A stretch of DNA of 64,000 nucleotides from a virus, in IMG/VR virus record IMGVR_UViG_3300009149_000032, positions 1 to 64,000 of that record; one strand, written 5' to 3'. The notes under the pieces are model-generated. The model saw only the letters and a program-made list of their open reading frames with translations. It was not told the origin of the DNA and made no database searches. Positions 9,446-15,348 of the stretch are shown here, piece after piece. The first letter of the stretch is position 1, and every line of letters begins with the position of its first letter. Position numbers and translations under genes: made by a program.

Positions 9446-10369
9446 CTAGGAAGTTGGTGCGTTTGGAGTACCGAAGATTGCCTCAAAGTCCTCACCGTCT
9501 GGTGCTGCTTGTGCTTGTGGAACTGGTTGCGCTACTGGTTGCTGCGCACCCACTGGTTGTGGAACTGTGGGTGCTGACTCAAAAGGGATTTGGTTCGGGT
9601 CAACCGGAGTTGCCGTTGGTTGTACTGCTACTGGTTGAGGAACCGCTGTAGGAACTGGTGCTGCTACCGGAGTTGCCATAGGTACAGGTTGTGCTGCTAC
9701 TGGTGCTGCTACTGGTGCTGTCTGTACTACAGGTTGCGTTGCTACCTGACCCGCTCCGTAGGCAGAAGGAGGAGTTGTTGCTTGAGGACTAACCTGACCT
9801 TGATATGAACCTGAGGCAGGTTGGGAATTCTTCTTCAAGAAGTAGTCATTCAACTTCTTTACAAACTCAGCAAAGTCTGTAATTCCCATCTCATTCAACT
9901 TCTCCATAATATATGCAGTGTTGATCTGAGTAGGTGAAGTATCAAATCCAGACCTACCATAGTTCGGGAACCACTGAGTCTTGTCCTTGCTCTGTTGCAA
10001 TTCAACTACAACATTGAAATTGAAACCGGCGTTAGGGTCAAAGTAGTTAGGTGGAGTATTCTGACCAACAATTGCATTACGCAACGTCTTAGAAATATCC
10101 ATAACCTTAACTTGACCATTCATCTCAGGATGAAGAGGATCGCTGAGAACCATAACAGGAAGCAACCACTTCTTGCTGTTAGGATACATCGACGTTGAAG
10201 TATCTTTTTCAAATACCGCTTCATACATCATTCCTGCATTGAACCCCGGAAGGATACGAATCTGAATGGTTACAATCCCAATCTGACTGATCGCTTGATA
10301 GTCAGACTGCTTTACAGGCTTGTACCAAATGTCCTTCTTGTTTCCATCATTTCCTGCTTGTGCTGTCAT
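9446..10369 (-). CDS. 32: gp32-like single-stranded DNA-binding protein
   Basis: The 307-residue protein has a globular N-terminal part (1-170) that follows the T4 gp32 order. Its core is a 'PVMVLSDPLHPEMNGQVKV' strand, a 'FDPNAGFNFNVVV' strand and a 'WFPNYGRSGFD' loop. The zinc finger of T4 gp32 is not evident. Residues about 185-290 are a Pro/Ala/Gln/Val linker of low complexity, ending in an acidic tip (DGEDFEAIFG) like those that recruit partners in SSB proteins. It precedes uvsX and has its own consensus promoter, as expected for a protein needed in large amounts. The start is ATG after AAGGAG. Confidence 0.7.
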   Translation of the reverse strand: MTAQAGNDGNKKDIWYKPVKQSDYQAISQIGIVTIQIRILPGFNAGMMYEAVFEKDTSTSMYPNSKKWLLPVMVLSDPLHPEMNGQVKVMDISKTLRNAIVGQNTPPNYFDPNAGFNFNVVVELQQSKDKTQWFPNYGRSGFDTSPTQINTAYIMEKLNEMGITDFAEFVKKLNDYFLKKNSQPASGSYQGQVSPQATTPPSAYGAGQVATQPVVQTAPVAAPVAAQPVPMATPVAAPVPTAVPQPVAVQPTATPVDPNQIPFESAPTVPQPVGAQQPVAQPVPQAQAAPDGEDFEAIFGTPNAPTS

Positions 10370-10413
10370 CTCGTTTCTCCTTATGACTAATTGAAAATTT
10401 ACTCTACAAAAAC

Positions 10414-10442
10414 ATTATACCATAATCTTAGTTACGTGTCAA
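10414..10442 (-). promoter_or_regulatory. Consensus sigma70 promoter for the gp32-like ssb gene
   Basis: On the minus strand TTGACA (10442-10437) is separated by exactly 17 bases from TATAAT (10419-10414), and TGG before the -10 forms an extended -10. It overlaps the end of the upstream VWA gene and lies 45 bases from the ssb start codon. It would boost ssb, uvsX, sigma and gp47 transcription independently of thyX. Confidence 0.85.
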
Positions 10443-11050
10443 GTTATATCTTTGTCAATCTCAACTACTTTACCAGAACACCTTGAAGTTGCGACTGCTT
10501 CACTCACACAGGAGTACATTGCACGAGCGTCATTCTTATCATATCTCGTGCTGTTTGCAAATCCAAGTTGCTGACCTGCTTTGAATCCTGCTTCATCTGC
10601 TGCAAGGTATACGAAATCCCACTTGTGAGTTTCCTGTTGCTCCTTGATCATTTCAGAAATCTTTGTGCTGTTAAATTCCTTACTTGCGTTCTCAGCACCG
10701 TCTGTAAGAATTACAAGGATGACCTTCTCTGGTTTCTTCTTCTCTGGAAGTTCATCAATTTCTTTATTCACGTTGTTGATTGTCTTACCAATTGCATCAA
10801 GTAGAGCAGTACAACCTCTAGGACAGTATGATGTATTAGTGAATGGTTCAACCTTCTTGATTGATTCATTGTTATACTTGAGTTCGTACTTGTCGTCAAA
10901 CATCGCAACGGTCATATTGCATTTACCCTTGACCTTCTGTTGCTCTTCAAGGAACGTATTAAATCCTCCGACAGCATCGTCAAGGATTGTCGACATTGAT
11001 CCCGACCTGTCTAAAACACAAACGATTAGTGTACTATTCTTCTTAGACAT
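10439..11050 (-). CDS. VWA-domain protein with intact MIDAS
   Basis: The 203-residue protein is essentially one von Willebrand factor A domain. It has the metal-binding DxSxS motif (DRSGSMS, residues 14-20), a 'CPRGCTALLDAI' segment that supplies the MIDAS Thr, and 'VILVILTDGAEN'. VWA domains mediate metal-dependent protein contacts; the partner is unknown. I chose ATG 11050, which has AAAGG six bases upstream and overlaps the zinc-ribbon gene by eight bases. It lies in the early operon between thyX and ssb. It may work with the preceding zinc-ribbon and macro-like proteins, but this is inference from the operon. Confidence 0.75.
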   Translation of the reverse strand: MSKKNSTLIVCVLDRSGSMSTILDDAVGGFNTFLEEQQKVKGKCNMTVAMFDDKYELKYNNESIKKVEPFTNTSYCPRGCTALLDAIGKTINNVNKEIDELPEKKKPEKVILVILTDGAENASKEFNSTKISEMIKEQQETHKWDFVYLAADEAGFKAGQQLGFANSTRYDKNDARAMYSCVSEAVATSRCSGKVVEIDKDIT

Positions 11051-11240
11051 TCTCTTTCCTTTTCGATCCAAAACCATAATTAAGAGTGAAACCACATTCA
11101 TCACATACTACTTGAAAGTATGGATACGGTTTTCCTAACTTCTTACACTGCTTTCCATCCTGAACTGTATCAATCTCAGAGTACGAGACTACTACACTGA
11201 ACCTCAACCTTGAACAAACAGGACAAGTCTCACTAACCAC
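11043..11240 (-). CDS. Small zinc-ribbon protein
   Basis: This 65-residue protein has two CxxC knuckles, CPVC near residue 6 and CDEC near residue 45, the layout of a small zinc ribbon. The start is taken as GTG at 11240, placed six bases after GGGAG and immediately after the upstream TGA. A TTG six codons earlier has no usable ribosome site. Zinc ribbons of this size often bind nucleic acid or transcription proteins; no specific role can be given. It is translationally coupled to the genes on both sides. Confidence 0.6.
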   Translation of the reverse strand: MVSETCPVCSRLRFSVVVSYSEIDTVQDGKQCKKLGKPYPYFQVVCDECGFTLNYGFGSKRKENV

Positions 11241-11241
11241 T

Positions 11242-11856
11242 TCATTCTCCCTCTTCAAAATAAACTTGTGAACTTGCAGTAGTCTGGACCGTACCTTGTA
11301 CTGCTTCCTTAGGACGCTTTACTAAAAGTAAACTCTCTGTGATAATCCTTTCAATAATATGAAGGACTCTATCTGAATGTTCCTTGTCCTCTTCATCGAA
11401 ATTAAACATATCATAAGGTAGAGCAACCACATCAAGTTTGTAGTACCTGATAATCTCAAGCAACTTGATTGCCGAGAACTCTACAACGTCACTTCTTGGA
11501 GCAACTGCCCAACCGGGGATCAAAGAATACTTCTTGAACTTTCCCTTGAGTCGATTGAATACATAGTCGTCTGGATTCTCTGCTCTAAGGTTACTTGGAG
11601 TCACTGGGAATGTTGCAAACTTTGTAGGCTTTGGTGTATTAGGAATATGACTAAGGATAGAAGGGCAACCTCCGTACACCTCCACTGCTTTTCCAATTTG
11701 CTCTGGAAGACTTGGACACTTCGCTACAATCTCCTCAAGCATACCACCACCCATAACCGGAGAAGTTCCATTCTTTTTCTGATAAACAGATACGGGAATG
11801 AGGATGATGTCGAATTTCGTAGGATCTGCTAAGATGTTATGGTTGATTGTTTTCAT
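11242..11856 (-). CDS. Macro-domain-like protein (putative ADP-ribose binding)
   Basis: The 204-residue protein resembles macro domains. It begins with 'IILIPVSVY' in place of the IVNAAN strand, has a Gly-rich 'PVMGGGMLEEI' segment near residues 33-43, and ends with 'LDVVALPYDMF' corresponding to the final IALP strand. Macro domains bind or remove ADP-ribose and its derivatives. Because this phage also encodes a PARP, an eraser or reader role is attractive but unproven. ATG 11856 is used (GGAG eight bases upstream, ATGA overlap with thyX). The catalytic residues of known hydrolases cannot be assigned by eye. Confidence 0.5.
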   Translation of the reverse strand: MKTINHNILADPTKFDIILIPVSVYQKKNGTSPVMGGGMLEEIVAKCPSLPEQIGKAVEVYGGCPSILSHIPNTPKPTKFATFPVTPSNLRAENPDDYVFNRLKGKFKKYSLIPGWAVAPRSDVVEFSAIKLLEIIRYYKLDVVALPYDMFNFDEEDKEHSDRVLHIIERIITESLLLVKRPKEAVQGTVQTTASSQVYFEEGE

Positions 11857-12467
11857 CGTAATGTCTCCAATGAGAATACCGAAGGAGCGATAGTCCATAA
11901 CTGTTTCCATATTTCTTCTGCAATGATTCTGATATCCGGGTGTGCTGCTACCGGCATTCTAAGTTTAAGAAAATGTCTCCACTCTCTGAAGTTGCAGGTC
12001 ATAACTAATTCTGTTTTGAGACAGGTAGGAAGAACTGATCTCGCTTGCTGTGGTGAACACCCCCTTTCGAGAAGTTCAAAATAATTCTTCTCTGCTTCCA
12101 TTATAGAGACAGTCCATATTGCTTCATCACCTCCTTCAATTCCCGAAGGTTTGATTACAGTAATCTCTTTTCCAAATTTCTCTTTACTATAATTGCAATA
12201 ACGTGTAGACTCCTGACTGTAGGAAGCAAGTCTATGTCTCACAATTTCATGTGAGATTCCTCTGTCAGTAATTATTCGGAATGAAGCGGAGGCATGTTCC
12301 AGAACTGATTCGTGACCACGTTTGATAATCATTCTGATAAATTCTTCAGCAGTTCCTTCAGTAATATCATCCTCAGACTTGTAGCAAGTTCTCCCTGCTG
12401 ATTCGATCTCGCATTCTGGCGCAAACGTGTTCCAGAGTAGTTTCGCTGATGGTTCTACAATCTTCAA
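11853..12467 (-). CDS. thyX: FAD-dependent thymidylate synthase ThyX
   Basis: The 204-residue protein carries the ThyX signature RHRxxSxxxxSxRY at residues 77-90 (RHRLASYSQESTRY). It makes dTMP from dUMP using methylene-tetrahydrofolate and reduced flavin, supplying thymidine nucleotides for phage replication. The start is TTG at 12467, six bases after AGGAG. It is first in the minus-strand early operon, downstream of a weak promoter-like TTGACT/TAGACT pair. Together with the class II ribonucleotide reductase it gives the phage its own route to dTTP. Confidence 0.95.
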   Translation of the reverse strand: MKIVEPSAKLLWNTFAPECEIESAGRTCYKSEDDITEGTAEEFIRMIIKRGHESVLEHASASFRIITDRGISHEIVRHRLASYSQESTRYCNYSKEKFGKEITVIKPSGIEGGDEAIWTVSIMEAEKNYFELLERGCSPQQARSVLPTCLKTELVMTCNFREWRHFLKLRMPVAAHPDIRIIAEEIWKQLWTIAPSVFSLETLR

Positions 12468-12498
12468 GTTTCTCTCCTGTGGGAATTGGTTTGAGCCA

Positions 12499-12526
12499 AG
12501 TCTATCATAAATTTCTCGGAAGTCAA
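12499..12526 (-). promoter_or_regulatory. Possible promoter for the thyX operon
   Basis: On the minus strand TTGACT (12526-12521) lies 16 bases before TAGACT (12504-12499). Both boxes deviate from consensus, but the position, 32 bases upstream of the thyX start, is right for the first gene of the operon. Confidence 0.4.
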
Positions 12527-12587
12527 GATCTTTCTTCGATTTTCTTCAAAGAATAATCTCTTGCTACAATTTCCTGAATTATCTTAC

Positions 12588-12662
12588 TTGTAACAGAATA
12601 CAAATATGCTACGTTTGTAACAACCGCAATATTCACTTGTATCTTTTGTAACAATTGTAACT
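12588..12662 (+). repeat. Direct repeats TTGTAAC(A)
   Basis: Four exact TTGTAAC copies (12588, 12615, 12646, 12655) and one TTGTATC (12637) occur within 75 bases. Start-to-start distances between exact copies are 27, 31 and 9 bases. They could be binding sites for an initiator or a regulator. Confidence 0.6.
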
Positions 12663-12705
12663 TCTATTGAATAGTAGTTATAAGAATCTTGGCGGGATTT
12701 TTTCC

Positions 12706-12734
12706 TTGACAACCTATCCGGGTTCTGATAGAAT
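12706..12734 (+). promoter_or_regulatory. Near-consensus promoter for the RuvC-like gene and replication operon
   Basis: TTGACA (12706-12711) is followed after 17 bases by TAGAAT (12729-12734), with TGA before the -10 as an extended element. The next start codon is 18 bases further on, behind AAGGAG. Confidence 0.75.
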
Positions 12735-12752
12735 CTCCCACAAGGAGAATTT

Positions 12753-13565
12753 ATGCAAGGAACTTTTACAATCTGTGGGATCGATGCTTCCCTATCATCT
12801 ACGGGAATTTGTGTCGCTAAGTGTAAATTTGATAGGTTAGATAGAGCAGGACTTCTGGATTTACTCATTAACCTCGAATCCGATGTAGACCGCACAGGGA
12901 TAGACTCTGTGTTTGAAGTTGTACACGAAGATGAGATCAAATGTCCGAAACAACTAACCAAAGACCTTGCAGCATGTCGTAAGAAGCAAAGAGATATGAT
13001 TGCAGAGGGAGATCATACTTACCTCTCGGATACTGCTATGGAAGAGCATTTGTTTATGAGGAAGATTGAGAACATTGTCTTCAACGCAATGACGCTTATC
13101 AAGTTACACCAACCAGATGTAGTCATTGTTGAAGACTATTCATATCATTCACAGGGTTCTACCACACAACTAGCAGAACTTAAAGGTGCATTGAAGTCTG
13201 CCCTCAGAAGTTCCTTGTGGCGAGATGCTGACCCTTACTTCTACACAGCACCAGTTCCTAGCGTTAAGAAGATCGCCTCGACAATGGGGAATGCAACTAA
13301 GGAACTTATCTGTGAGAATATGAAACGGTATGGATTTGAGGGATATGAAGAGAAGAATGACCAACTCGACGCAATTGGTATAGCACTGTCTCTGTTCTAT
13401 TCCATATACTACAGAATATACGGATTCGACTTCCCTGAACCTACCGGTAAGACTTCTAAAGAGAAAACCAAAATGAGGAACCATATCAAGTCTTGGAAGA
13501 AATGCCTAGAGACTTTTGCTAATCGTATTGGTTCTAGAGATGAATTGATCAAATGGGTTATGTAA
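12753..13565 (+). CDS. RuvC-like Holliday junction resolvase
   Basis: The 270-residue protein has the RNase H-fold pattern of RuvC-type nucleases. The first Asp is in 'GIDASLSSTGICV' (D11), a Glu in 'VVIVEDYSY' (near 127) is followed by a helix 'QLAELKGALKSAL', and a late 'NDQLDAIGIAL' (about 202-212) supplies the last acids. It also has the 'SVKKIASTMGNATKE' loop typical of the family. It would cut branched recombination intermediates before packaging, a role filled by the unrelated endonuclease VII (gp49) in T4. It starts at ATG after AAGGAG, and its end overlaps the next gene by 13 bases. Confidence 0.7.
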   Translation: MQGTFTICGIDASLSSTGICVAKCKFDRLDRAGLLDLLINLESDVDRTGIDSVFEVVHEDEIKCPKQLTKDLAACRKKQRDMIAEGDHTYLSDTAMEEHLFMRKIENIVFNAMTLIKLHQPDVVIVEDYSYHSQGSTTQLAELKGALKSALRSSLWRDADPYFYTAPVPSVKKIASTMGNATKELICENMKRYGFEGYEEKNDQLDAIGIALSLFYSIYYRIYGFDFPEPTGKTSKEKTKMRNHIKSWKKCLETFANRIGSRDELIKWVM

Positions 13566-14233
13566 AAGTAGATCTTGACAATCTCAAAACGCTAAAACTC
13601 AACAATGAGCAGTTCAAACTATTCCTCAACCAAATATCAAAAATAGAATTGATCCTGCGGGACTTTGATATGAATGTTGATAAGAATCCCCACCTCTGCC
13701 CTGTCTGTGACCTCAGGAAGTATGTCAAGTTAGCATTGGATTGGCAAAAGGTTCTGCGGTGTGTGGAGACATTGAAGAATCACATGGGGGATGTGAAGTT
13801 ACCTATGGAGGAATTTCTTCTCTGTTCATATTATACCCTAGCAGCAGATCTTGAGAGTTCAATTCTCATCGAATTTGGCAACGAAGAGATAGCATGTAAG
13901 GGGATTAAGGACAAAAACATCGACGTTCTTAGAGTTTATGGTATGATGATGAACCTGTTTATGAAAGAAAGTCTAAAGAAAGTCCTTGACAATTACACCA
14001 AGTTGATGTATTATATGAAGGTAAAGCCAGAACAAGTTTATCTTCTGATGAACATTCTTCTGGAAAGTATAATGACCTTGGTTGGACGGTTCGTTCATAT
14101 TTACGATGAGAAAACTCATACCGGGGTTATCCATATTTTCAAAACTAGAGAACATAAAGGCGAGGGTCTTTCTTGTGGAGAACCTCTGACATTAGAATAC
14201 ACCGTAGATAAGAAAGGTACAACTCATGGATGA
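13553..14233 (+). CDS. Unknown protein with a CPVC motif
   Basis: I recognise no family in these 226 residues. The protein is helix-rich, with a single CxxC (LCPVCDLRK, about 48-56) and a Lys/Glu-rich amphipathic central part. It starts inside the end of the resolvase gene (13-base overlap) with only a weak ribosome site, so translational coupling is likely. Its position between the resolvase and DNA polymerase suggests a role in DNA metabolism, but nothing in the sequence proves this. Confidence 0.65.
   Translation: MGYVKVDLDNLKTLKLNNEQFKLFLNQISKIELILRDFDMNVDKNPHLCPVCDLRKYVKLALDWQKVLRCVETLKNHMGDVKLPMEEFLLCSYYTLAADLESSILIEFGNEEIACKGIKDKNIDVLRVYGMMMNLFMKESLKKVLDNYTKLMYYMKVKPEQVYLLMNILLESIMTLVGRFVHIYDEKTHTGVIHIFKTREHKGEGLSCGEPLTLEYTVDKKGTTHG
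13986..14014 (+). promoter_or_regulatory. Possible internal promoter
   Basis: TTGACA (13986-13991), a 17-base spacer and TATTAT (14009-14014) lie inside the previous coding sequence, about 210 bases before the next gene. The match is good but the coding context makes chance plausible. Confidence 0.3.
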
Positions 14234-14756
14234 TACATTGAGCAATTTGGAAAGTGTAGTGAGGTTTACACCTTCATCAAGTATCAGATTCGTCGCTGAG
14301 GAATTACGCAGATATGGAATCAAGACCAACAAGAAGAATGAGAAGGGTAAGACTCTTTTCTATCAGAGCGCACATATCATACAGGTATTTGATAAAGAGA
14401 GTGACAATGATGTTCTGTATCCTTCTTATGCGCTTGTGAGTTTCAAAGACCTCTTCAAACTCATTGGTAAGAACGAAGCAGGAGTTGATGACCAAGACGT
14501 AGTTCGTGTCTGGGTTATTGCTGAGAAACTTGAGAAGCGAAAGATTGTACAGATTATTGGAACTGCCAAAGAGAATCTTGGTGAAGATGACAAACCTACT
14601 CTTCCAGATTGTTATGCGAACCTCCATCACATTCACAGAAACGATGAAGAGCGTGAGAACTATTCTTACAAAAGTAAGTTCGCAACTAACAAAGCATACA
14701 AGACTACAGATGGTAAAACTTTACTTGGTGTGTCTGACCACTTCGTATTGGTGTAG
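14226..14756 (+). CDS. Unknown protein in the replication operon
   Basis: The 176-residue product has no recognised domain. It is mixed alpha/beta by appearance, with a basic 'RRYGIKTNKKNEKGK' stretch near residues 28-42 and a His/Asp/Glu-rich part near 135-145. It overlaps the previous gene by eight bases and has an AAAGGT ribosome-site-like sequence. It sits between two other unknown early genes upstream of DNA polymerase, so a DNA-related or host-takeover role is possible but not shown. Confidence 0.6.
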   Translation: MDDTLSNLESVVRFTPSSSIRFVAEELRRYGIKTNKKNEKGKTLFYQSAHIIQVFDKESDNDVLYPSYALVSFKDLFKLIGKNEAGVDDQDVVRVWVIAEKLEKRKIVQIIGTAKENLGEDDKPTLPDCYANLHHIHRNDEERENYSYKSKFATNKAYKTTDGKTLLGVSDHFVLV

Positions 14757-14764
14757 GAGAAGTT

Positions 14765-14977
14765 ATGATTGAAGGATTTAAAACGACGAAACCTAAACCA
14801 GAACCAATTCACCACTCAAGATCGTTCACTGAAGGTGAAATAATATCTGCTCTAACTCTTTATATGGAGCGAAATGGTATTGAGGTTCCAAAGGGTAAGG
14901 TTCTCCTCTATGGTTTGATGGATGATTATCCTCGTACTAAAATGTTAACCCTAAGGATTGATGAGGAAGTAGAATGA
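14765..14977 (+). CDS. Small unknown protein
   Basis: This 70-residue protein starts after AGGAG with five-base spacing and overlaps the next gene by ATGA. It begins with a Lys/Pro/His-rich disordered stretch (to about residue 20), followed by a predicted helix 'EGEIISALTLYMER' and a short beta segment. No family is recognised. The good ribosome site and tight coupling support a real gene. Confidence 0.6.
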   Translation: MIEGFKTTKPKPEPIHHSRSFTEGEIISALTLYMERNGIEVPKGKVLLYGLMDDYPRTKMLTLRIDEEVE

Positions 14978-15348
14978 GTCTCGACCCTAAAATGGAAAAC
15001 CTCTTGAAGTCATTTGTTCAACTCTGTGACACTATGGTTGAAGAGGCGTTTGTTATAACAAATGGTTTAGAGATTGCCGGGATTGTTCTTCAAGAGGAAC
15101 TTGCCCAACATATCTGCCGGAAGGTTATCAATACATACAAAGATCCAAAGCAAGCAGCGGAAGAATGGACAGTATGTAATTTTGCAAATGCTATGAAGTA
15201 TTCATTCGAAAGAGGTTATAGAAGTGGCATAGTGAACACATTGAAAACTATTCGTGAGGAAGTCCCTGAAGGGCAACTAGCACGAGACGAAACTAAGGAG
15301 ACTGATAATGTCGGACAAGATACACAACTACGGGATGGTGAACTATAA
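14974..15348 (+). CDS. Unknown helical protein upstream of DNA polymerase
   Basis: The 124-residue protein looks largely alpha-helical and acidic, without recognised motifs. It is coupled to the previous gene by ATGA and has GAGGAA upstream. Its last 41 bases overlap the start of the DNA polymerase gene in another frame, so its C-terminal 13 residues and the polymerase N-terminus share sequence. Function is unknown. Confidence 0.6.
   Translation: MSLDPKMENLLKSFVQLCDTMVEEAFVITNGLEIAGIVLQEELAQHICRKVINTYKDPKQAAEEWTVCNFANAMKYSFERGYRSGIVNTLKTIREEVPEGQLARDETKETDNVGQDTQLRDGEL

Larger units (their letters stand above)
12468..12752. other. Divergent intergenic region with TTGTAAC repeats (possible origin or operator)
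   Basis: This 285-base region separates the minus-strand thyX operon from the plus-strand replication genes and holds no convincing gene. TTGTAAC occurs in the same direction at 12588, 12615, 12646 and 12655, with a near match TTGTATC at 12637. The surroundings are AT-rich, and promoters point outward on both sides. Repeats at a divergent junction beside replication genes suggest a replication origin or a shared operator; neither is demonstrated. Confidence 0.5.
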
